NCBI GenBank assembly: GCA_007119095.1
Contig: SKQI01000276.1
Span: 1-6,824, forward strand
Source of the DNA: Wenzhouxiangella sp.
GTDB lineage: Bacteria; Pseudomonadota; Gammaproteobacteria; Xanthomonadales; Wenzhouxiangellaceae
Length of the DNA: 6,824 nucleotides
Direction of reading: 5' to 3'
Shown here one piece after another: positions 1-6,136 of the stretch. Numbering within the stretch: position 1 is the first letter of the stretch; every line of letters starts with the position of its first letter. The notes under the pieces are model-generated. The model made no database searches. It saw nothing but the letters and a program-made list of their open reading frames with translations, and had not been told where the DNA came from. A program made the position numbers and the translations under genes.

Positions 1-78
1 CAGCGTCCATGGCTGCGTTCCGGCTCTTGTGAAGGGCGACGGCCATTCACTGCGAGCCGCGCCTTGCCCTGAACGCTG
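1..78. repeat. Imperfect palindrome, probable intergenic palindromic repeat element
   Basis: The stretch folds back on itself around a centre near base 39/40. The arms CAGCGT (1-6) and ACGCTG (73-78), CGGCTC (21-26) and GAGCCG (54-59), GTGAA (29-33) and TTCAC (46-50), and GGC (35-37) and GCC (42-44) all pair, with further matched bases at 8-9/70-71 and 11-13/66-68. So many nested pairs sharing nearly one centre are unlikely by chance. The layout resembles REP- or MITE-like intergenic repeats, but only one copy lies in this window, so repetition is inferred. It begins at the first base and may extend further left. Short open frames cross it, including a minus-strand ATG at 46-44 running off the edge, but none has a ribosome binding site or recognisable product. 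Confidence 0.5.
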
Positions 79-120
79 ACAGACCAACTGAATCCTAACA
101 TCAGGTTGAAGGACCACTAG

Positions 121-134
121 GACCCTTTTGGGTC
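121..134. other. Short perfect hairpin downstream of the hemolysin III gene
   Basis: GACCC (121-125) and GGGTC (130-134) form a perfect five-base-pair stem with a four-base loop, 29 bases past the stop of the hemolysin III gene. It could mark the 3' end of that transcript. However, on the minus strand the stem is followed by CTAGTGG and not by a T tract, so it is not a canonical intrinsic terminator. Nothing else recognisable lies between the palindrome and the gene end at 164. Confidence 0.3.
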
Positions 135-163
135 AGAAAAGGTTGCAGGGAACCGGCCAATAG

Positions 164-808
164 TCAGGTGACGGCCAAAACCTGGGCCGTCACTGCAGTG
201 AAGTGGCAAATACTGCCGCCGAGCACGAACAAGTGCCAGATGGCGTGGCTGTAAGGCACGCGATCGAAGTGGTAAAAAATCGTACCGGCGGTGTAGACCA
301 CGCCGCCGGCCACCAGCCAGAAAAGCGCGGTTGGCGTCAGCGACTGGCTCAGCGGCGCAAAGCCCACAACAACCAGCCAGCCCATGCCGATGTAGGTGGC
401 TGTTGACAGCAATCGAAAGCGGCCGGTGAAGAACAATTTCAACAGAATTCCGAACACGGCCAGGGTCCAGATGACGCCAAACAACGCCCAGCCCCAACCG
501 CCGCGGATGGCGGCAATGGTAAAAGGCGTGTAAGTGGCCGCGATCAGCAGGAAGATCGCACAGTGGTCAAGAATCTTCAGGCGCTGTTTCAGCCGCGGCT
601 GGCGAGCAGCGTGATACAGCGTCGATGCCGTATACAGCAACACCAGCGCAGCCACGAAGACCGACACACTGATGAGCTCGCGCGCTCCGGCAAAGACTGC
701 AGCCAGCGTTATCAGCACGGCCCCTCCGCCAATGGCCAAAATAACACCCAGCCCGTGGGTAAGGGCGTTGACAATCTCCTCTCGATGCGACTCACGATCG
801 GCATTCAT
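164..808 (-). CDS. Hemolysin III / PAQR-family seven-helix membrane protein
   Basis: This is a predicted inner-membrane protein of the hemolysin III (YqfA/PAQR) family, distant relatives of adiponectin receptors. Their role in most bacteria is unsettled; a haemolytic activity is reported for a Bacillus member. Counting from the ATG at 808 it has 214 residues, normal for the family. Family marks are EEIxNxxTHG near the N-terminus (E10, E11, N14, H18), SxxxH (S62, H66), LDHxAIxLLIAxTYTP (D81, H82), and HxxxH near the end (H188, H192). H66, H188 and H192 correspond to the zinc ligands known in PAQR proteins. About seven hydrophobic segments are seen, near 18-40, 46-65, 83-101, 105-126, 133-150, 156-177 and 190-211. 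The frame stays open to a TTG at 838, but the extra codons are AT-rich with a rare ATA, and the ATG leaves the usual short lead before the EEI motif, so the ATG is preferred. Neither start has a strong ribosome binding site. The gene lies 50 bases after the GNAT stop and may share its transcript. Confidence 0.9.
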   Translation of the reverse strand: MNADRESHREEIVNALTHGLGVILAIGGGAVLITLAAVFAGARELISVSVFVAALVLLYTASTLYHAARQPRLKQRLKILDHCAIFLLIAATYTPFTIAAIRGGWGWALFGVIWTLAVFGILLKLFFTGRFRLLSTATYIGMGWLVVVGFAPLSQSLTPTALFWLVAGGVVYTAGTIFYHFDRVPYSHAIWHLFVLGGSICHFTAVTAQVLAVT

Positions 809-858
809 GCGCAAAAATATATCACCACGCGATGACAAGCACGTTCAATAGCCGTTAT

Positions 859-1452
859 TTATTTGTTCGGAAGCTCGCGCAGCCAGAAAATCATGGGTTT
901 GGCGGTTTCGGACGGCTGGTCGATGTCTTTCCAGCTGAAATGCGTGCTCAGGTCATTGCGACGCTGGTAGCCGCGTTTGTGCCAGAAGCCATCCAGCGGT
1001 CGGTAAGTCGTTGGTCGCAGCGGGTGGTTGCTGGCGCGCTGAACAGCACAAAATGTACACACGCTGGCGCCTGATCGTCTGGCCTGGGATTCGCGCTGGT
1101 CGAAGAACTGGTGGCCGATGCCTTGCCCGCGGTAAGCCGGCTTGAGCACCGATTCGCCGAAATAGAACACCTCGTCGATGGCGATGCCGACCTGTTCGAA
1201 CGGTCTTCGGAATTCGGCATCGGCCCCGACCATGGCCATGGCCGTGGCGCAGCCAACCACGCTTTCGCCATCCAGTGCGAGGACCATGGTGCTGTCCCGG
1301 GCCTGAGCGAATTGGGCCAGGTAGCGGGCCTCGTAGTCGAGACTGCCATCGTACAAGTAGGGGAATTCTCGGAAAACTTCGATCCGGAGGCGGGCGGCAT
1401 CGTCCAGCCACGCGCTCATACCTGAACCGCTGACCAAGCGAATCTCGACCAT
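859..1452 (-). CDS. GNAT-family N-acetyltransferase
   Basis: This 197-residue soluble protein is a probable acetyl-CoA-dependent N-acetyltransferase; its substrate cannot be read from the sequence. The GNAT acetyl-CoA pyrophosphate-binding motif A is clear as YRGQGIG (residues 107-113), preceded by the strand FYFGESVLKP (97-105). The N-terminal part carries RIEVFREFPYLYDG (23-36), and after motif A there is a CTFCAV stretch with C132 and C135, followed by PLDGFWHKRGYQ. This combination is familiar from an uncharacterised GNAT subgroup in proteobacteria. The ATG overlaps the stop of the PHP phosphatase by one base (TGATG at 1454-1450), and a purine-rich GGTGGCGGCGG lies a short way upstream inside the phosphatase gene, so the two are probably translationally coupled. 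A second Met at residue 12 is a less likely start. The coupling hints at a shared condition of expression, though not necessarily a shared pathway. Confidence 0.85.
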   Translation of the reverse strand: MVEIRLVSGSGMSAWLDDAARLRIEVFREFPYLYDGSLDYEARYLAQFAQARDSTMVLALDGESVVGCATAMAMVGADAEFRRPFEQVGIAIDEVFYFGESVLKPAYRGQGIGHQFFDQRESQARRSGASVCTFCAVQRASNHPLRPTTYRPLDGFWHKRGYQRRNDLSTHFSWKDIDQPSETAKPMIFWLRELPNK

Positions 1453-2240
1453 CAGTCAAACAGCCGCCGCCACCAGCTTGTTCGGCGCGGCGGCAGGCTG
1501 TCGGCCAGCATGTCCAGATCCGGTGCCTGGCCATTGACCAGGGCCATTGGATAGACTCGGGCCAGTAACTCTGCCGTGCGCTCGTTGGTCCAGCGCGCCA
1601 CCTGTGCTTCGCCACGGGATATTTCGGGGATACGCCGACGATCGCGGTGCGCGTCCGAGGCAATGATGTGGATCAGACCGCGGCTGATCATGTCCCGGGC
1701 ACTGGTTTGAACCTGGGGGCCGAACTGGCCGGTGCAGGACTGTGCCGTGATCTGGCCCAGACAACCCATCGCCACCCATTCGGCCAGGATTTGCGGGTCC
1801 TTGCGCAGCTGGCTGTTGCGCTCCGGGTGCGCAATGATGGGGGTTACGCCCTGACAAAGGATTTGTTCGAGGATGTGCTCGGCACCCATCGGCACAGTAT
1901 GCACGGGCAACTCCACCAGCGCGGCCTTGCCCTGGTTGCCCAGCGTCATCGCCTCGCCGTTGCCGAGCTGTTCCGTCAGCTCAGGCACCAGGTGCAGCTC
2001 GCAGCCCGGCAGCAGCTTGAGTGGAATACCTTCGGCGATCAGCGCTTCGCGCAGGCCGGACAGCGCGGCCAGGATATCGGCCGCCTTGTTGACATAAACA
2101 CCATTGAGATGATGGGGGGTGACCACGGTGGTCTTGATGCCGTCGTCCACGGCCAGCCGGGCCATGGCGAGTGACTGCGCCAGGTCCTTGGCACCATCGT
2201 CGATGCCAGGCAGGATATGACAGTGAAGATCAGCGTACAC
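1452..2240 (-). CDS. PHP-domain protein-tyrosine phosphatase (CpsB/CapC/YwqE family)
   Basis: A 262-residue cytoplasmic metal-dependent phosphatase of the PHP superfamily. Characterised members (Streptococcus CpsB, Bacillus YwqE) dephosphorylate the bacterial tyrosine kinase that controls capsule or exopolysaccharide assembly. Metal-site motifs appear in family order: DLHCHILPGIDDGA at 4-17 (H6, H8), TPHH at 41-44, PGCELHL at 78-84 (E81), IAHPER at 136-141 (H138) and ASDAH at 194-198 (D196, H198). The length is slightly above the usual 240-255 because of a basic C-terminal tail ending WWRRLFD. The start is a GTG, supported by GGAAG six bases upstream and by the family habit of starting two to four residues before the DLHCH motif. 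It follows the TviB-like gene after 77 bases and overlaps the GNAT gene by one base. No Wzc/CpsD-type kinase is in the window, so its partner must be encoded elsewhere. The family call is firm; the exact substrate is inferred. Confidence 0.92.
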   Translation of the reverse strand: MYADLHCHILPGIDDGAKDLAQSLAMARLAVDDGIKTTVVTPHHLNGVYVNKAADILAALSGLREALIAEGIPLKLLPGCELHLVPELTEQLGNGEAMTLGNQGKAALVELPVHTVPMGAEHILEQILCQGVTPIIAHPERNSQLRKDPQILAEWVAMGCLGQITAQSCTGQFGPQVQTSARDMISRGLIHIIASDAHRDRRRIPEISRGEAQVARWTNERTAELLARVYPMALVNGQAPDLDMLADSLPPRRTSWWRRLFD

Positions 2241-2246
2241 GAGATG

Positions 2247-2251
2247 CTTCC
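2247..2251 (-). promoter_or_regulatory. Ribosome binding site for the GTG-started PHP phosphatase gene
   Basis: GGAAG on the minus strand ends six bases before the GTG at 2240, an ordinary Shine-Dalgarno spacing. It decides the start, since no ATG lies nearby in frame. The 77-base gap around it (2241-2317) shows no convincing promoter or terminator; only a weak AGCAG/CTGCT stem is visible. Confidence 0.65.
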
Positions 2252-2317
2252 GGCGATTTTGAACCGCAGGTTAGCAGATATCGCGCTGCTGAATACCCGA
2301 AGAACTTAACGGTGTCG

Positions 2318-3649
2318 CTAAAGACGGGCATCAACCAGGCTGCGGTCCAGCGCGGCTCGAACGTCGTACAGTACGCCATCGGTAGTCAGGTGGCGGCGCA
2401 GCTCCTGCTGCTTGTCAATGAACTCGCGGTGGGCGACGGCGTGGACGATGGCAGCATAACAGGCCGCGTCCGGATGCTCCGTCATCTGGATGCCGTATTC
2501 GGCCCTTGCTTCGGCGGGATTGACCCAGGGGTCGTGTACATCCACCGCCAGATTGTAGTTTTCCAGCTCGGCGATCAGGTCGACCACCCGGGTATTGCGC
2601 AGATCCGGGCAGTTTTCCTTGAAGGTCAGGCCCAGCATCAGCACCCTCGCGCCGGGACGATAGACCCCGGCCCGGGCCATCAGGCGCAGCACTTCCCCGG
2701 CCACGAACTGCCCCATCGCATCGTTGACTCGGCGGCCGGAAAGAATGACGGCCGGATGATGGCCGATGGACTGCGCCTTGTGTGTCAGGTAGTAGGGATC
2801 AACGCCAATACAGTGCCCGCCAACCAGTCCTGGCTTGAACGGCAGGAAGTTCCATTTGGTGCCGGCAGCGGCCAATACGCTGGCGGTATCCAGGCCCATG
2901 CGGGCAAACAGCACGGCCAGTTCATTGACCAGGGCGATATTCAGATCGCGCTGGGTGTTCTCGATGACCTTGGCCGCTTCGGCTACCCGGATCGAGTCGG
3001 CTTGAAAGGTGCCGGCTCGGATGATGCTCCGGTATAGCGCGTCCACTGCCGCGGCGGCGGTTGCCGTTGAGCCGGACGTGACTTTGACGATATCCGGCAG
3101 ACGGTGTTGGCGGTCCCCGGGGTTGATCCGTTCCGGGCTGTAGCCGCAGTAGAAACCCTCGCCTTCGTCGTCCCCACACAGGTATTTGAGTCCGGACGCT
3201 TGCTTCAGAATGGGTACGCAGTCTTCCTCGGTGGCGCCGGGATACACCGTGGACTCGTAGATCACCAGATCGCCTGGTTTGAGCAGGCTGCCCACCAGTT
3301 CCGAGGCAGATCGCAGCGGACCCAGGTCGGGGCGCTTCGCGCCGTCAATGGGGGTTGGGACGGTCACGATATAGATACTGCAGGCTCGCATGTCCTCGGC
3401 CTGATCGGTGAAGCTCAAGCATTCGGCCCCTGCAAGCTCATCGGCATCGACTTCAAGCGTGGTATCGTGGCCCGCGCGCAGCTCGGCGATGCGGTCTCGC
3501 TTGATGTCGAACCCAACCGTTTTGAAGCGCTGACCAAATGCCACCGCCAGCGGCAGGCCGACATAGCCCAGCCCAATCACACCAATGCTGGTCTGGCCGG
3601 ATTCAAGCTGCTCTATCAACTGTTTATCATTCATGTCAGTGCGGTTCAT
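2318..3649 (-). CDS. tviB: UDP-N-acetyl-D-glucosamine 6-dehydrogenase, TviB/VipA type
   Basis: A 443-residue cytoplasmic NAD-dependent nucleotide-sugar dehydrogenase. It should oxidise C6 of UDP-GlcNAc (or UDP-GalNAc) twice to give the N-acetylhexosaminuronate donor used in surface polysaccharides such as Vi antigen. An N-terminal Rossmann fold carries IGLGYVGLPLA (G26, G28, G31), followed by VTVPTPI (96-101), YESTVYPGATEE (131-142) and YSPERINPGD (170-179). The central AEAAKVIENTQRDLNIALVNE block holds K227, and VGGHCIGVDPYYLTHK holds the expected catalytic C280. The C-terminal UDP-binding half has LGLTFKENCPDLRNTR (339-354). These motifs, the length and the closing VDARL match Salmonella TviB closely and separate it from UDP-glucose dehydrogenases. 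The ATG at 3649 overlaps the epimerase stop (ATGA, 3649-3646). A second ATG five codons later is possible, and neither has a clear ribosome binding site, so translation probably relies on coupling. GlcNAc versus GalNAc preference cannot be decided from sequence alone. Confidence 0.93.
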   Translation of the reverse strand: MNRTDMNDKQLIEQLESGQTSIGVIGLGYVGLPLAVAFGQRFKTVGFDIKRDRIAELRAGHDTTLEVDADELAGAECLSFTDQAEDMRACSIYIVTVPTPIDGAKRPDLGPLRSASELVGSLLKPGDLVIYESTVYPGATEEDCVPILKQASGLKYLCGDDEGEGFYCGYSPERINPGDRQHRLPDIVKVTSGSTATAAAAVDALYRSIIRAGTFQADSIRVAEAAKVIENTQRDLNIALVNELAVLFARMGLDTASVLAAAGTKWNFLPFKPGLVGGHCIGVDPYYLTHKAQSIGHHPAVILSGRRVNDAMGQFVAGEVLRLMARAGVYRPGARVLMLGLTFKENCPDLRNTRVVDLIAELENYNLAVDVHDPWVNPAEARAEYGIQMTEHPDAACYAAIVHAVAHREFIDKQQELRRHLTTDGVLYDVRAALDRSLVDARL

Positions 3650-4680
3650 GTCTGGTAGTAGTCCCGATACCAGTCAACGAAGCGGGCAACGCCTTCCTCC
3701 ACCGACACCACCGGCTGATACCCCACATTGGTCTTCAGCTCGGTGACATCGGCTTCGGTATCGGGTACATCGCCGGGCTGCAGTGGCATCATGTCCATCC
3801 GGGCCTTGCGCCCCAGGCACTTTTCCAGCACCTCAATGTAGCGCAGCAGCTCCACCGGCTGCTCGTTGCCAATGTTGAACAGTCGGTGAGGCGCGCTGCT
3901 GGAGGCCGGGTCGGGCGTGTCGCCCGTCCAGTCCGAATTGGCGGTGGCCGGTTTGTCCAGGGTTCTGACCACGCCTTCGACAATGTCATCGATGTAGGTG
4001 AAGCTGCGCTTGTGATGGCCGTGGTTGAATACCTTGATCGGCTCGCCAGCCAGGATCGCGCGGGTAAACAGGAACAAGGCCATGTCCGGCCTGCCCCAGG
4101 GGCCGTAGACGGTGAAAAATCGCAAGCCCGTGGCCGGGATCGCGTAGAGATGGCTGTAGCTGTGGGCCATCATCTCGTTGGTTTTCTTGGTGGCCGCGTA
4201 CAGGGTCAAGGGGTGCTCGGTGGGGTGATGCTCGGAAAACGGCATCCGGGTGTTGGCACCGTAGACCGAGCTGGTCGAGGCATAGACCAGGTGCTCGACC
4301 GGGAAATGCCGGCAGCCTTCCAGCACATGCAGAAAACCGGTGACGTTGCTGCGGGTGTAGGCATGCGGGTTCGTGGCCGCGTAGCGGACCCCGGCCTGGG
4401 CGGCCAGGTGGACCACGCGCGCTGGCCGGTGCTGCTCGAAAACGCGCTCCATGGCGTCTCGGTCAGCCAGATCGGCATGGACATGCTGGTAGTCACTCTG
4501 CTGCTCGAGTCGAGCGAGTCGGGCCTTTTTCAGCGATACATCGTAATAATCATTGAGATTGTCCAGGCCGACAATGCGTTCGCCGCGCGCCAGCAAGCGG
4601 TGCGCCACGTGCGAGCCGATAAAGCCCGCCGTGCCCGTGACCAGGATGGGGCGGGCATCAGACGTGGTAGCCACACTCAT
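3646..4680 (-). CDS. UDP-glucuronate 4-epimerase (NAD-dependent epimerase, extended SDR)
   Basis: A 344-residue cytoplasmic extended short-chain dehydrogenase that should interconvert UDP-GlcA and UDP-GalA. The NAD-binding motif is TGTAGFIG (G16, G19, G22), followed by GLDNLNDYYDVSLKKARL, a hallmark of the glucuronate epimerase branch. HLAAQAGVRYA follows at 91-101. Catalytic residues are T136 in YASTSSVYG, with Thr in the position used by characterised UDP-GlcA epimerases, and Y161/K165 in YAATK. GPWGRPDMALFLFTRAI (193-209) and the C-terminal MPLQPGDVPDTEADV (298-312) are further branch signatures. It differs clearly from TviC/WbpP-type UDP-GlcNAc epimerases, which lack the GRPDMA segment. 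Its start overlaps the ugd stop by four bases and its stop overlaps the TviB-like start by four, so all three should be made together. It would receive UDP-GlcA directly from the upstream Ugd. Activity on N-acetylated uronates is possible but not shown by sequence. Confidence 0.92.
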   Translation of the reverse strand: MSVATTSDARPILVTGTAGFIGSHVAHRLLARGERIVGLDNLNDYYDVSLKKARLARLEQQSDYQHVHADLADRDAMERVFEQHRPARVVHLAAQAGVRYAATNPHAYTRSNVTGFLHVLEGCRHFPVEHLVYASTSSVYGANTRMPFSEHHPTEHPLTLYAATKKTNEMMAHSYSHLYAIPATGLRFFTVYGPWGRPDMALFLFTRAILAGEPIKVFNHGHHKRSFTYIDDIVEGVVRTLDKPATANSDWTGDTPDPASSSAPHRLFNIGNEQPVELLRYIEVLEKCLGRKARMDMMPLQPGDVPDTEADVTELKTNVGYQPVVSVEEGVARFVDWYRDYYQT

Positions 4681-6032
4681 GCAGCCAGAACCTGGTTGCC
4701 GCCGCCGACAGCTCGTCCGAAGGGTAAGTACTCGATTCCCAGCGCCTGCAGCTGTTCGGGTTCAAACAGGTTGCGGCCGTCGAAAATCAGCGGTTGCTTG
4801 AGATGGTCGCGGATCTGGTCGAAATCCGGGCTGCGGAACTCGTTCCACTCGGTGACGATGACCAGCGCATCTGCCTGATCCAGGCAGGCAGCGGCGGAGT
4901 CAGCGAAGCGGATACCTTCGCGCCCATCCAGCAGCGCTTCGGCGACGCTCATCGCAGCCGGGTCGTAGGCTGTCACCGTTGCGCCGGCGTCGAGCAGCTC
5001 GTCGATCAACACCAGGCTGGAAGCTTCGCGCATATCGTCCGTGCGCGGTTTGAAAGCCAACCCCCAGAGCGCAAAGTGCCGGCCGCGCAGGTCTTCCCCG
5101 AGACGCTGGCGAATCTTCGCAGCCAGGCGCGTTTTCTGGTGCTGGTTGACATCTTCGACCGCTTCGAGAATGCGCAAGCCGCCCTGGGGCGTGCCGCGGG
5201 CAGTGTGAATCAGGGCCTTGACGTCCTTGGGGAAGCAGGAGCCGCCATAGCCGCAGCCCGGGTAGAGAAAATCGAAGCCGATGCGCGGGTCGGAGCCAAT
5301 ACCCTGGCGGACATGCTCGATGTCTGCGCCCAGATGCTCGGCGAGGTTGGCCAGCTCGTTCATGAAGCTGATCCTGGTCGCGAGCATGGCGTTGGCGGCA
5401 TACTTGGTCAGCTCGGCGGAACGGGCATCCATGGTGATCAGGCGATCGTGATTGCGATTGAAGGGCGCGTAGATGCGCCGCATGACCTCCAGGGCTTGCG
5501 GGTCTTCGCTACCGATGATGATTCGATCCGGCTTCTGGAAATCGTCGATGGCCGCCCCCTCTTTGAGAAATTCGGGGTTCGATACCACGGCGAATGGCAG
5601 CTCCGCGCCGCGCTTTTGCAACTCCTCGGCGACGGCCGCGCCGACTTGGTCGGCGGTGCCGACGGGGACGGTAGACTTGTCGACGATGACCTTGTAGTCA
5701 CTCATGTGGCGGCCGATATTGCGGGCCGCAGCGATCGCATAACTCAGATCGGCCGAACCGTCTTCACCCGGCGGCGTGCCGACAGCGATGAACTGAACCT
5801 GGCCATGGGCCGTGGCCAGCTCGACGTCGGTGGTAAAGCGAATTCGGCCGGCGCGCCGGTTTTCTGCAATCAGCTTGTCCAGCCCCGGCTCGTGGATGGG
5901 AATGCCGCCGTTTTCGAGGATGGCGATCTTGGCCGGATCCGTGTCCAGGCAAAGCACATCATTGCCCACCTGGGCCAAACAGGCTCCGGTGACCAGACCG
6001 ACGTAGCCGCTGCCGATGATCGTGATTTTCAT
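4677..6032 (-). CDS. ugd: UDP-glucose 6-dehydrogenase
   Basis: A 451-residue cytoplasmic enzyme that oxidises UDP-glucose with two NAD+ to UDP-glucuronate. The Rossmann motif IGSGYVGLVTGACLA (G7, G9, G12) begins right after the start. VGTPPGEDGSADLSY (84-98), DKSTVPVGT (118-126) and SNPEFLKEGAAIDDF (151-165, with E154 and E158) follow. The helix ELTKYAANAMLATRISFMNE holds K210, and GYGGSCFPKDVKAL holds the catalytic C266 with D270. The C-terminal half has WGLAFKPRTDDMREASS (323-339). Length and motifs are those of the ordinary bacterial Ugd/TuaD class, with no missing key residue. The ATG follows AAGGAAG (complement of 6043-6049) at a ten-base spacing. It is the first of three overlapping genes and lies 104 bases after the mutase stop. 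Its product feeds the adjacent epimerase and would also be a direct glucuronate donor. Confidence 0.96.
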   Translation of the reverse strand: MKITIIGSGYVGLVTGACLAQVGNDVLCLDTDPAKIAILENGGIPIHEPGLDKLIAENRRAGRIRFTTDVELATAHGQVQFIAVGTPPGEDGSADLSYAIAAARNIGRHMSDYKVIVDKSTVPVGTADQVGAAVAEELQKRGAELPFAVVSNPEFLKEGAAIDDFQKPDRIIIGSEDPQALEVMRRIYAPFNRNHDRLITMDARSAELTKYAANAMLATRISFMNELANLAEHLGADIEHVRQGIGSDPRIGFDFLYPGCGYGGSCFPKDVKALIHTARGTPQGGLRILEAVEDVNQHQKTRLAAKIRQRLGEDLRGRHFALWGLAFKPRTDDMREASSLVLIDELLDAGATVTAYDPAAMSVAEALLDGREGIRFADSAAACLDQADALVIVTEWNEFRSPDFDQIRDHLKQPLIFDGRNLFEPEQLQALGIEYLPFGRAVGGGNQVLAA

Positions 6033-6066
6033 GTCCCGCTAGCTTCCTTGTTTGCTCATCAATGTA

Positions 6067-6111
6067 GCTGGCCAATGATGGCCCAGCGCTGATTTTGGCA
6101 CTGTGCAGCGC
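6067..6111. other. Two overlapping hairpins between the mutase gene and ugd
   Basis: GCTGG at 6067-6071 pairs with CCAGC at 6083-6087, extended by CC/GG with one bulged base and a six-base loop. A second inverted repeat, GCGCTG at 6086-6091 with CAGCGC at 6106-6111, is perfect over six pairs. The two share bases 6086-6087, so full pairing of one disturbs the other. Neither is followed by a T tract in the direction of transcription, so neither is a standard intrinsic terminator. They may act as a processing or pausing site, or be incidental. I found no convincing promoter in the gap 6033-6136. Confidence 0.3.
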
Positions 6112-6136
6112 ATCCGGGCATGACCCAGCGATGACA

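Noticed and set aside
1..46. A minus-strand ATG at 46-44 opening a frame that runs off the left edge.
   Set aside because: Only fifteen codons are visible, there is no ribosome binding site, and the segment is the arm of the palindrome.
121..134. The GACCC/GGGTC hairpin as an intrinsic terminator for the hemolysin III gene.
   Set aside because: The stem is only five pairs and no T tract follows it on the minus strand, so it is listed only as a hairpin.
953..1663. A 236-residue minus-strand frame overlapping the GNAT gene and the end of the phosphatase gene.
   Set aside because: It is an offset reading of two genes that both show clear family motifs. Its translation is rich in Arg, Gly and Pro without domain features.
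2171..3037. A 288-residue open frame on the plus strand crossing the 77-base gap.
   Set aside because: It is antisense to the start of the PHP phosphatase gene and the end of the TviB-like gene, with no recognisable motif. The gap is short enough to stay open by chance.
3538..4878. A 446-residue open frame on the plus strand.
   Set aside because: It lies antisense to the TviB-like, epimerase and ugd genes, whose minus-strand products have complete family motifs. Its translation is low-complexity and matches nothing I recognise, a usual by-product of GC-rich codon use.
4794..6092. A 432-residue open frame on the plus strand.
   Set aside because: It is antisense to ugd over almost its whole length. 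The sense product has every expected catalytic motif, so this is a shadow frame.
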